Positions 25,601 through 38,959 of a DNA stretch of 64,000 nt are shown in pieces (position 1 is the first letter of the stretch; each line of letters begins with the position of its first letter). The notes beneath the pieces were generated by a model. That model did no database searches, was not told the DNA's origin, and saw only the letters and a list, made by a program, of their open reading frames with translations. Position numbers and translations under genes: made by a program. The stretch is from the NCBI RefSeq assembly GCF_000002075.1, contig NW_004797395.1, forward strand, positions 1,071,040-1,135,039, read 5' to 3'. Source of the DNA: Aplysia californica. Its lineage: Eukaryota > Mollusca > Gastropoda > Aplysiida > Aplysiidae.

Positions 25601-28600
25601 TGCATATTTGACTGAATCTGGAGTAGGCCAAAGCCTAAATCTCTATCTAACACCGGCACCTAGCAACGCTGAATACAATGTATCTTTGACTTTGTGTTTA
25701 GAGGAGGCAGCTGGCGAATTGAATGTCTTGTGTTTTCTCTGTTTTGAAGAAGGCAGTTGTCATAAGACAGTAAGATGACCAGATCTGAATGACATGGTCA
25801 TGGACCAATCCTTAATTAAAACTACTTATTTCACTACGATGACCACGAGGTCTACCAATCCTTAATTAAACCTACTTAATTCACTAAGGTGACCCTGGGG
25901 TCCACTAATCCTAAATTACACCTACTTATTTCACAACGTTTACTCCGGGGTCCACCTATCCGAAAACCTAGTCCACCTATCCTCTTCCATTAACTATGCC
26001 CTATGCCAGGGGAACAGTATAACCCGTTACTCTGAGCCAGTTGATACAACAGGCAGTAAGCACAGGGCTGATAAGACCTGGGCTTTCATATTTTATGTCC
26101 AGGAAGACTGGATGAGGTCGCAGTTTCAAAATCATGTTAATTTTATTTTGATTACTGGATGGCTGGCTTGAGCAAATTATCTCCTTACTCATCATTTTGC
26201 AACAGATAAGTTATACTCTGTTTATAAGGTCATGCCTTTGCCAAACATGAATTTCTTAACTTTTTACAGAGTTCAAGTTTAGCTGAAACACTTTTAGTAA
26301 GAAAAAGACCTCAAATTTATAATTTTAAGCTTCCATCTCATTCTAAGGTGGGGATTGAACAATGACAAATTCCTTTCCTGCAATTTCCATGGTAATGCTT
26401 TTCTCCCTCCCCAAAAGTATTTCTTACATGAGTTTTCTGCTCTTTGTATATTCACAGAGTTTTATCTGTGATGGTGTCTTGTCTGGATACCTACCTCCTT
26501 CTTCAGTCACAATACAAGTTCCAAGAGTTTTTGTTGGCTGAGCAAGAGGCAAACAAAGTAGAAGACAGGTAAACATTTTATGTCACTGTTTCTTGACTAT
26601 CTGGATGCTGTCCTCAATTTTTGCTTATTCTGTAATAGCAATGTCTTTACTATCTGATTATTTATATTACTTTCATTACCTGTGTTATAATTTGTTCACT
26701 GTGTGGTGGGATTGCTAGGATTTCTTCAGTGCTGCAGAGTACTTCAGAAACTGGATAGTGGCTTGTTACAAAGGAGAGAGGATTTGAAGCATGCTTTTCA
26801 CCAAACAGTGAAACGAAATGTTTTCAACATCACCGTAAAACCCCATACTAAAAAGAAAAAAGAGCATGGAAACTACCGTTTATTTTGTTTTTGTCGAGGT
26901 CAATCTTCCAACGAAATACAAAATAGGTCTTTTTAAAGGAGGAGCATCTGTTCTCAAGACAGGACTCGTGACTGGTGGAGATTGTTCTTGGGAGGACAAA
27001 ACATACAGTCAAACCTATGTAAAACAGCCACCCATTGTTATGGAGAAAAGTGGCCGTCTTAGGCAGGACTGATCAAAATGAAGAAAGCAAATCTTTCTCT
27101 TCCGACGTCCAAACCGGGGCTGATCTCAGGATTAGGACTGCCATAAAGTGAATTCAAAATGGTTTTTGTTTTCTTTGGAAAAAAGGGGGGGGGAGGTGGT
27201 TGGTGTAAGAAGTTTTTTTTGGGGGGGGGGTCATTTTTGGGTTTTTTTCTGATTTTGTGCAAGGGTAAAATAAACTAAATATTATGTAAGTAAGACAATG
27301 AAGACCGAGTGCCATAGTATAACAAACACGCCAGTCGCCATCACTCGGAGAACGAGCGACTCTTCTGTCGCGAGTCATGTCAACATCCATTGTTCATTTG
27401 TTACAGATTAGGTAAACAAAACAGTGACTAGTCCCCTCACACATGATTTGTGCATGAGTTGTGGGCAAGGCTGATAGGTTATGATGGATCACGGTTCCCT
27501 CTCCAGCAGTTGAAAATTTATTGTTAAACCTACCCATTGGTCAACTTGGGTAAACATTCACTGGAGGGACTAACAATAACAACAGGTGAATAAATTATAA
27601 CGGTCCGTCCACAGCGTGAGGGGCCTATTCAGAATTTATGACAAAACGTCGGGCAACGAGTGACCACGCCTGGCTGCCTGAGGCAGGTAAATTTGACAGT
27701 GGATTGATAAAGTAAGGTGGCAGCGGCCATGTTGGACAGGTGACACAGTTAAATTATAAAGAAAGAACGCAAGGGGAGAAATGGAAAGTGGCCGTTTGCA
27801 CAGGTGGCCTTATTATACAGGTGGCCCTCATGGCAGGTTCTACTGTACTTGAACTGCTTTGATTGAACTTTTCAGTTCCATTGTTTAATGGCCTCCAAAA
27901 TACTACCAACAACAACCCCCCCCTCCTCGAAAAATACAAGGAGTTCCAAATAATTATAATGAAGCGTAGATTTCCTATGGAAGTTTGAAATAGGAAGTAC
28001 AGCTGGATGTAAGCTTTGTAGTGGAAGTTTTTGTTCATATTTTCAGTGAAAGATTCATCTGCGATGTGTTGTCGGTGGAGCGTAACTACATTCTGGTCAA
28101 GACTTTCCTGATTGGAGGCCCCACTGAGCGAACTCTTCCTTCTAGAACACTGGAAGAGGTGAGTTTGTTTGCCTTAACCCGTTCATGACACAGGGTCAGT
28201 TCATGCTTCACCGGGCACAGTTTTTGGATCCCCGGGGACACAGAGTAGTGCTAGATTTAGTGGTCGGTTGCCTATATTTAGACCTGGTTTGTAAATACTG
28301 CTATCCATAAAAGAAAAGGATTTCTTTGTGCTGAAAAAATGTTGCTTACTAAATGCATCTAAAAGAAGCAGTATGCAGAATACAATCTATGACGAAAGCG
28401 TTCGTCATCATGGTCCTCGCGTTATGCAATGCGTGACAAATGCAGCATGACACAGCAGCATCTTGGCTTCTTAGCTGTATAAGAAAATATGATAAACACC
28501 GTACACCATATAGGTCACGAAAGGGTTAATGGTTATTGATCATGTTGTTTCATTGGAAAGAATTATGGTGGACAAATAAAATTGTATGTGTATCTGTGTG

Positions 28601-31600
28601 TCTGCCAATGTGTGTGAGGGTTTTGTGTGGCTGTATTTTTTTTAGCTTATCATGTATTTAAAAATGTAACACACTTTTGAAGAAATGATATACTCTTTGC
28701 TCAGTACAATGTTACTGTGGTTTGATTACCTAACGACCAACACCCCAAAAGTGTTTTGCAGTTGTTTTGTACAAAGGTTTCTTTATTTTGTCTGCAGGAC
28801 AAATCTGGCAATCTGAAATTGCCTATCCTGTTTTCATCCTACCCAATTCCCAGAGAATACCAGCCAAATGTTGCAGGTCGATCTGCCATGAAGCAAGGTG
28901 ACTATGCATTCATTTCTGTATTCTTTCATCATGGAACTGCATTTTCAAACTAATTTTGCAAAATCTTTTTTATGGGCCAAACAGTATAATTTCATTTTGC
29001 TAATGAATCATAAACAAAGATATAAACACACTTTTTATCTTTTTATCGGAATAAATTTCACTGCCTAAAAATGTTCTATTGTTTTTATCAACTCCTTCGC
29101 TACCTTACTTTCAACCCTGTTAGATATAATTTCTTCCGCTGGAAAGTATCTATTTAGTTCATGTTTGCAGTTTTTTTTCTCCGATTTACGAATGGGTTTT
29201 GCAAAGTATAACATCTATATTAAAAGTAAAGAAATTAAAACTAGAATTTGAATAAAAGTGAATAGTTTGATCAAAACATGAATATTGTTTCTGAAAGTCT
29301 GGACTGGAATAGCTTGAGAATAGTTAGGCCTATAGAGGCGCTCAGTCAAGCTGCATGTACAGCTTGTTGTTGTGAAGAGGAAGATGCTGAGCCGATCAGC
29401 CGGCTTGTTGTAGGGAATGAGTTAAGTAATGATTTGATATATACCCAGGTGTGTGAATTGTTATCTCTTAGTTAGTGCCATTACAGTGTCTTACTGTTTG
29501 TTCTTCATGTACTCTCTATTCAGCATTGCCTATATCTGTGTGTTTACTCAGCCAGAGACCTTGAAATAACAGTATTTTATATGATACTTTTGTCTTCATC
29601 TTATAAACTCAATGCTCTTTTTGATTCGCATCTCTTTATTTTAGTCTCGTCTTAATTTAAGAGTAAGTTGAATACAATCGTTCATTCTCCTGTGATGCTG
29701 AAAAGTTTTTATGAATCGGCTCTTACTTTAAAGTATTTATTTTTATTTTCCATGTAATTTGTCACTGCAAAGACACTGCAAACCAATGTGGGTGAAATTT
29801 TTTACTTGTGCATTTTACACACTTCAACAGGAAAACAAAATTAGTGCTGGGATATAATTCAGTTAGTGCAGAGGAATAGCACATTATTTCAAATAAAGCA
29901 TCAACTGATTGCAGATGAAAATCAAATTCTGAGGCATCTTGGTGAAATCAGGCGCTTGTCAAAATAATGAAATCGGAGAAATCGGCATTTTTCTGCCGGT
30001 TTGGCTATTTTTATTGAATTTTTGTTGTTTTGCTCGACACTATTTATCCCATTTAAAATCACAGTTCAGTGTGCTTTTTACTGAAAAAAAGGTTGATTAA
30101 AGACCAAAAAAGAAAAGAAAAGAATTTTCAGTCTTCAAAGACTCAAGCTATGGAAGTAACCAAAGTTTGGCGGACAATTTTCTGACTAATTTTACCTCTG
30201 AAACCAGGGAACCTACACCTCCTTCAATTGCAAATATATTGGGCTTTTATTCAAGGTAGATGAGTATTTTTTCAGCTCTAGCAGGACCAATGAGCAAGCT
30301 TTAAGATGTTACCAATAACTCTACATGCCCAAAAATTGAGGAGGGCCTGACTCCATCGCATAGTGACACAATTATTGCAGAGGGAGGATTTCATTTATTT
30401 AGATAAAGAATCAAATAATTGCATTTCAGTAGCTGCCATTATAGTTTATATATGGTCAGTGACTTCCAAAGATATGGAATTTTTGCTGCCTTTGGTTACA
30501 AAGGAAATGGAATTAGAAATCTTCTGGTCCTCCCGGCGCAGTGTTGGAAATGGATGAAATACATACTCTGTCTTTGTTTTCGAAATGTAAATGTATTATT
30601 CTGTAGCCAGTTGGATATTTAACTTTAACAAAAGCATTATTATTACTGGTTAATTCTTTTTTAAGAATGGTCTGGAACTGACCTCTTTCTGTTGTTGGTA
30701 ATTTAAATAAGCCTACTTGTTTTATTTGTGTTTCTAGGATTGTTTTCGAAGTAAATTCTGGGGAGGAGGGAGGGTCTTTAGTTGTTTTGTTTTGTTTTCA
30801 TTTGAAGTGCTTTATCTCAGGGCTTTTAGACTTATAGCTTATCCCATTCATTCCTTTGCCTTTCAGATTTTATTTTTTTCATTTTACTCATGTTTGATAC
30901 CATTTCACATTGCTGGATGTTTGTCTGGCCGTATACAGATATTGTTCTGTGTAACATTTGTTCACTGACGAAAGAAGAGATCTCTTTCATCATGTCATGT
31001 TGTTTTGCTATTTCAGCTTTTGTAGAATCAGCAGAGGAGAGGCGAGGTTATAAATTTGTGCCTACACATGTTGTGTATTTTTGAACTGATAACGAGTTGA
31101 TGAGTGACACAATTGTTAATATTGATAGTGACATTTGGATTGTATTTGTTTTAGTTGATTGAATGTTTGCTCAATCCTGACTTCATCCCTTCATTTACAT
31201 CAGATGAATTTGCAGACAGCTTGGAGTGGATTAATAAAGATCATTGTAGATAAATTCATTTAAAAAATGTATTTCATGCATGGTGGCTCTTTTGGAGTAG
31301 ATTATTAAATATCATTGCAGATAAATTCATTTTTAAAATTTACTTCATGGTGGCTCTTTTAGTAGCAATGTCAGTTTTGCTTTGCTGGAAGCAATTTACT
31401 GAGACTTTTCTGTGAATCACTACGAATGATGCTTTTCTTTTAATGACCTTGGAAAGTATGTTTGAAAATGAGACACTACTAGTCTGAGAAAGAGGATATT
31501 TATACAAAAACATTGAAGAACATTTAATGCAGCGTTTTAATAAGATAACCATAGTAAGATGGCCTAAATAGTATTATAAGATATGCTTTCTTGCGCACTT

Positions 31601-34600
31601 GAAAACCTTAATACACCACTTTTCCTGTAGCTAGATAAAAGCTCATATAAGTATTGTAGATTTCTAATTTGTTACTCTGTTCTGTAGTTATGAATTTTTA
31701 ATGACAAAATAACTGCTATTGAAAAGACAAAACTTCAGGTCTTTAGAGTTGTAAATTCCCAGGAAAATCTAGAAATTACATGAAGCAATGTCATGAATAT
31801 ATCATGCGGTCTCGCTGATTTTTAATGGTACCTATGAGTTTCATTAAAAAACTACAGAAGTAAGCATTGAAAAATCTTGTGGGTGTACTTTTACGTCTAA
31901 CAAGCACATCATGTCATAAATCATTGCACTGTAATCCTTGCCTTTGTGCCGTTTGCAGCTATTGTGAATGCCTCGTTTTCTTAGGCATTCGACATCTGTT
32001 AGTCTACATTCTTAATCACTACCGTTAATAAGTCAAATTGACCATATGGAGAAATAAGAGAGAATTAAGTCTCTGAACTTGCAAATTTGATTAAAAGATT
32101 TAATATAGGTTTTGAACAAAGAAGATATTTGGGTTCTTTTTGGTACTGGTTCTTATACTTCAAGGAACCATGGCCAGTTTTGCATTGTGTAAAATTTGTG
32201 TAAATATTTTGCCTGAGAATGGTACAAAAGTTCCTAAAAAGTAGACTGCGGTAGGTGTTGTTATAATGCTATCGGAAAGTAAAGCGAACTCTTGTTCAAA
32301 ATAAACCATTTAAGGAAAGAATCAAGATATATTATGAATTTTAGTTACGCTTTGGTTGAACCTACTGCTTGTGCTTCTGTTCTATTTCAAAGAAAATCAA
32401 TAAAGCATTTGCTTTTCTCACAGCTAGCCATGGTGATTCTAATCTATTGCTGTTTCTTTTAGATAAAAGAAAAATTATGTACTATTTGGAAACAAAAAAG
32501 CTTTTGATTTTAGTGTTCTCTCCGATGTTTCATAAACTTGTGAAAAATTCTTAATATTTTTGCCATTTTCTGTCTGTTTCTGTTTTTCTGGGCATAATGT
32601 TAAACCCTGCATAATACACTGCTTGTCATTTTATGAACTTATGCAAATATTTTATGTCATCTTGGTTTAACTTGGAATACATTATAAAAATTATTTTCTA
32701 ACTTACACTTTTCATTTATTGGTTGGGAGGGAGGAGATGGCATACCTAGCCAAGCATGAAGGATGAGCTGATCTTTTTTGGTTCTTTTGTTATTTGCAAA
32801 CGAATGTATTTTCAGTGTTTTGCTTCACAAAACTTCACCCCTGGCCAGCTGAAATTTGTCTTTGTTTAACTTATGCATCACAGAGAATGAACTGAGCAAA
32901 TTCCTCAATGCAAGTCGTCCAGAGAAAAAGGCAAAAGTTTGGATGGATAAGTGCAGAAACCTGCTGCACAAGATGCTGGAATCCAAGCCTGATCACGCCA
33001 AAGGGAACTGTAAGTAAAACTAATGAGGAGTTCACTTGTAAACTTTCATGGTTTTGAATAGACCCAATTAGAATTGTAGTGTTTGATTTAGTGAGTACTA
33101 TTTTGAATATTAATGCCTTCATAAAGATTGTCTTTTTTTGTTATGTTTAAATTTGTCTCAGTCTTTTTAAGTGCTTTTAATTTCCTTTCACCATGACTGC
33201 AGTACATCTTTTCCTAAGACAGACAAGTAGGCCCTACTGAATGAGATTAAAAGCAATTGTCTTGTGAATATGTATGAAAATTTTTCAAACAAATAAATGG
33301 AATGTTGGTCTGTGAATACCCTAGGAAAGATATGTGCCCTTGATAAAACAGATCTTCAGACTGAGAGGAAACAAAAGTCATCTTTTCTTCTCTTTTCTTC
33401 TTGTTCTCAAACTAATTTATTGCGTGGTTCTTCTGTCCATCTAGTGCTCCAGCAACTGCTGGAAATGAGTGTTTCTCACATGAACCAAATGCAAGAGGAG
33501 GCCATTTTCCATTTGTTTGATTTCTCAGGTAAGAGAAGACTTCTTTTTGTTGTTGTCTGTCTTATTCTTTTCAATCTTTGGAATTTGTTTGTATACTTGG
33601 TTATTTTACTTAAAGATTTGCTTTTTACCAAAATAATCTTTATCATGTCGATGTGCTTATTTTTACTGAAAACTATCAGCATTTTCCCAGTGCTCTTTTG
33701 AGATTTCATTACATCTCTTTGTGAACAGGTACAGACAGCACCATAAAGAACTTCAAGCTTTCACCCCTCCAACTGCTGGGCATCAAGACAGCTGTGAGGT
33801 GAGCTACAAATGTCAAACTGTGTTTCAAAACGTTATCTCATGAGTATTCGTTTTGTAAACGTAGAACTGAATATTTATTTTCTGAATGAGAATGTACCAT
33901 CTTGTGACAACTGAATATATAGGTATAAAACCAAGCATGATCTTTCTTCATAATAATGGTTTTTAGTGCATTAAATAGTGATAAGTACTTCCTCAATGTC
34001 TTAGCATTGCTTGAGTATAAAATCTTACTCTTGCATTTTGCAGATATGGTATTCATCTGAAAGTTATCAACACGTCATCAGAATCCACGGAGAACCTCAC
34101 TCAGTTGCTGAAGCTGTCAGGCTGTTTCCTGAAACAGCAGATGCGCTCACTGAAGACTTCTTTGCGTATCCTTTCAATATTCATAATTCTGTTGCTGTAA
34201 TGTCATAGTAGGATGGCGGGTTTAGCATTTATTTTTTATTATTGTTTTGTTACATTCATTTGCGGGCTGTTGATATGAAAGAAGGGAACTTCTTATTGTT
34301 TTTATTGCTATGTCTCATACTTTGGTCAATCACAATTATATACTTCCAGTAAAATAAATGTATGTGTTTCAATCAAGTAAATATGTTTTAAGCTTGTGAA
34401 TAGAAATTTGCAGGTGGTTCCACTATGGGATATTCTTAGCTCAATGAAATGTCACTTTGGCAGTATTGCAAGGGCAGTTTATTATTACTTAAATTGAACA
34501 GTCTGATCTAGATATACAGAATAAAAATCTCAATTAAAAAGTGTTACTTTAACCATATGGGAGGAATAAAATACAAACAGTAAGTCAAAGTATAAATGAT

Positions 34601-37600
34601 ATATTTTTTAATCGTTCATTTTATGCATGTACCAATCATGACAATGCTGATGATGAATGTCATGGTGATTAAGATGAGTATTTGTTCTTGAAGGCCTGTC
34701 AAAAGAAATTTTTAATATAAAATATGGTTTTGGTCAAAAAATTATTTTACGTTTTTGTTTGTCACATATCTTGCTAGATGTTCTATTTGACCATAGAAGA
34801 AGTCAATTCTCTTTGAAACTAGACTGAACCTCCTAAAATTTGCAAATGTTTTTAAAACAAATTTCATTTCCGATAAACAAACTGTGAACTAAAGAAAAAT
34901 GTGGTATTCTTATATTTTCTCTTGTCTATTCCTGTAGAATCATTGCTGTTAAACATAATTTTTAAAGGGGAATGAGGAATCATTTTTCTGCATTTGTATC
35001 CCCTTAACAATTTAAAGAATACTTGGAGGGAACTTATCCTGGCTTTGACTGGTTTGTGGCCACAATTTTCCTCATTTTCAATGGCAACGGTGAAAGAACA
35101 TGGAACTTTCTCCACAAGTTCTCAGCCCTGGGATGTTCTGGCTATATGTGGATGGCAAGACTCCATGCTTCGGTAAATATATCCCAGTGCTTTACTCTTC
35201 TCAAACTTTTATTCATTAGCTCTTGGCTTGTTCCTGGTGAATATATGTTATAGAAGTGTTGATTTAGTAATGAAGATCTCCTGCTTTCTACACTGACGAC
35301 CGTGCTTTTTTCTAAGGACAGGTTGTTTCAATTGATAGCAGTTGTTTGTTGTTTGTTTTTTGTGGACTTTATTAAAAATTTTCTTCTGTTTTAGTCTCAA
35401 GCTCTTCTACTAGATTTGAAATTTGGCTTTTATCACAATATAAAAGTTTGCCTCACTATTAAAATAGAGTGAGACCTCTAAAATCATAATTTTACTTCTT
35501 CCCTTTGACTTATCTTGTTTCTCATTCACTAGTTCAATTTGAAATAAAGTATTGTGTGTGAGCACAAAGTTTTGGGTTTCTGCTCTGGTCTATTTGAAGA
35601 AAGTATTCAATTTTTGGTGGAGTCAAATCTCAGGAAAGAGCGAGTCCTGTCCAATTGAAGTAACCATGAATGAAAAAGTGGATGTTGGAATTAATCTTTG
35701 TCTTTAGTTACCTCATGATACTGTTACCAAAAACTTGAAGACACTGTAAAATATTTGATAATGGTCCCCATTACCTTTTTGACTTTTGGGTTATATTTCT
35801 AATTGGAATTACGTACTCTTTGTGTTGTGTAGCTACGTACTAATCTTCAATAAAAAAAAGACTGTCTAATAACATGGTAATTTCAGCACTTTTAGATAAG
35901 CCTGTTGCTGTTTCGCCACAGACTATTCCTAGTGGACTGTTGTCAAGTGGGATCTCACCAATGTTCTCCAGCACTGCTCACAACATTGAGCTGCTTCTGC
36001 AGACAGAGCTGCCTCTTATTGCATCTGCCTTCAAGATGTCAGGCTACACCCCATCACAGGTGAACTTTAAATCTTCTCCATGATGATATATTCTATTTGT
36101 GTTTGTCGCTGGTATTGTTACTGGTGTTGATGTTGTAAAAGGAATAAAGGTATTTGTAAAGACATTGTTGTCTGTGAGCTAATTAAGTTGCTATCATATG
36201 TCCATTGAAAAAAACCCAAGCAAAATGCAAAAAAATGAAGGCAGGCATTCAGCATCTTTCTAATTCCATCAAGCCTGTATATATCGAACAAATATGCTCC
36301 AAAGTTTCTCTACAATTGGTACTTTCAAAGTGTCTATGTTTGTACTTTTTCCAGTTTGCACCTTGCCTTAAAGATTTATTTTTCTTGAAGTGAAACAAAA
36401 AACAACATCTATCGTCCTTTTTTTCTGTTTGTTACTCCCTTGTAACACCTTTAATCTCTGGCACTGTGACTCTTTATCTCCAAGGGGGGGTAAACCCACT
36501 ATGTTGGGGCCCTTTTTTGATACTAAATCTAAAAAGAAAGAAAATGTCGCTAAATTGGTCTTTGATTCAAAACAAGTGAACCAATTTTGATCTGACATCG
36601 TAGTATTTGGCAGGGGCTGCAACTGTGGTACGCCCCAGAAAAATGGATCAACCGCGCCGCAGAATATCACTCGCAGCGCGGCCTTGGAATTTTGAGTTTT
36701 TGCAGAATTTTGCAGCATTATTATGCTTTTAGACATAGAATTGCGAAAAAAAAGAAATTAAACTGAAGCGAGCAGACAATATTACAATGATCTCCCTCTC
36801 ACGGGAAGTCAGAAATTAGAGCGTTTTTTTTTTCTTTTTTGGAAAAAAAATTTATTTAGATCTAGATTGTTTGTTTTAGTATAGTTTTACGGCGCTCACA
36901 ACTGCATAGGTCATATGGGTGCCACGAGGTGGATGTCAACAGAGAGGTCTAAATGGGGAATCAGGCTTACTCTGCTCACCTCTCTATAGCCTCAACAGTA
37001 CAATATAAAGTCTGCTTCGACTATCTAGGCACCCCGGAAATAGCAGTTCACAAGAGAGTGACAAATATACAAAAGAAGAAGAGGAAAAATGACGAAAGTA
37101 AGGACGAGGGGAAAAAAAGCAGCAGTTCCCCCTATTCCCTATGTTATTCTGGCACAGAATGAGCATGACATTGATAAATCTGCCCTTTTACAATTCTACT
37201 GTGCATAAGAACATGTTAATATTCCCCCCTTTGGGAATGGCATAAAAACACTTCAGTCGGTAGCACTGCCCTATCTAGATTCTATTGCGCATGTGCTGTT
37301 GTATAGGAGTACAGGCAAGATGGGATTTGTCTTTCTGCAAAAATGTATAAATCTTTTAAAGGAGAGAATGTATTGAAAACAAATGCCACTGAATGTCAGC
37401 TTCAGTTTACCAAAAGCACTCGTGTCTGGCGGAAAACTGTTCTGTTAGTACGTATGTAATGTGGTACTTGACCACACCCTTATATCGACGGTGGATGGGC
37501 ATTTCTGTGTTTATGCCATTTTCACCAGGGGCTTTTCCTTCTGGGGGTTTCTAATTCTAATTGCGAGCTCTACTCTGACTTAAGAATGTTGGGACCATTG

Positions 37601-38881
37601 TTGTTGCTTGGTTGTGGTAGGGGTGGTCTTTTATCTTTAAATAATTTTCCTACTGTTTTGCCCATCTTCTTAGGACTTCTTTTTTCCCAAATAACATTTT
37701 GTCTTCAACGCCTCCTGACAATCAATGACAATGACATAGCTCAAACTACCAGCTCACCTGATTTTGAAATTACCAGTAGGACTATATAATGGTGTCTCAT
37801 TTCTTTGGGTCACACTTTTTGCTAGTATTTTTTATTATGGGCTAGTGTTTCTAAACAAAAATACAGATTGTATGTTGCTAATTGCTGGGGGGGGGCAGGG
37901 GTTATTTACTGTGTCTGTAGTGCTTTTTCTCAGCTTACGATTAATTGGTAATTAATTGGTACTTTTATTTTTTAACAGTATAGAACAAGAAGTTTAGACA
38001 TGATGGTCGCGATCCTTGCAGAATTTTTGCAGAATTTTGTCATTTTGGGGGTAAAATTCTGCGCAGAATTTTGAAATTTTCCATGCAGAAAACTACGATG
38101 TCACTAATGTCAGTTTGATAGTTCTTCACCTAATGAATGAAATCCAAATGAAAGAGACCTGTTTTCGGCAATTGCCAAAAAGTAATTTGATGTCAAAGTT
38201 GTCGTGAAGGAATATGTCTGAGCTGCTGCCAGCCGCTCACTTGCACAGTGGTTCTGACCGCAAGCCACTGAGAGCTGCTTGCCAGAGATAAAGAGTTAAT
38301 GACCTTATTGTGTTGCAAGTGCTGTAAAACTCCTACTAAAAAAGATTGTGGAAGATGGATGGTTATTGTAGTCTAATGACATGTTGTAGAATATGGATGG
38401 CTATTGTAGCCTAGTGGAAAGTTGTAGTCTGGAGAAAAATTGTAGAAGATTGATGGTAATTATAGTGTAATGTCATCATTTTGTAGATCATACATGGTTA
38501 TTGTAGTTTGCAGTTTTGTGTCAAAACTTTAAGCCACATGTTCTTCTCCTTACTTAGATCTGCATGCACTGGCTGACCCAATGTTTCTGGAACTATTTGG
38601 ACTGGCTGGACATTGTCCACTACATTGTCATCTGTGTGGTACTGGGAGTGGACTATCAGGTGTATTTGTGCGTGGCTATCCTCAAACACTTACAGAGGGA
38701 CATTTTCTCTCATATGCAGACTCAGGATCTAATAATATTCCTCAAGGTAAGCTGTTTAGCTGCTTTTTCTTCTCCTCTTCCTTATCTTCTAAGATAACCA
38801 TCCAATTTCTTCCTTTTTTCTTTATCATTTTCTCCTCCTCTGCCTTCTTTTTACCTTCTTCTGCTCTTCCTTTGAGAGAGA

Positions 38882-38959
<78 letters not shown>

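Larger units (their letters stand above)
36396..38345 (+). repeat. SINE-like copy split by a 1.8 kb insertion
   Basis: The left part (36396-36465) stops at GGCACT and the right part (38300-38345) resumes at TGACCTTATTGTG. In the unbroken copy at 24440 these are four bases apart. Confidence 0.75.

Noticed and set aside
25265-26457. Intron after TBC1D32 exon 18 as a U12 intron (donor GTATCCTG)
   Set aside because: The last 60 bases contain no TCCTTAAC-like branch motif, and the donor deviates at position 8.
29278-29475. 65-codon frame as an extra TBC1D32 exon
   Set aside because: Exon 21 joins exon 22 in phase without it, and it has no convincing splice sites.
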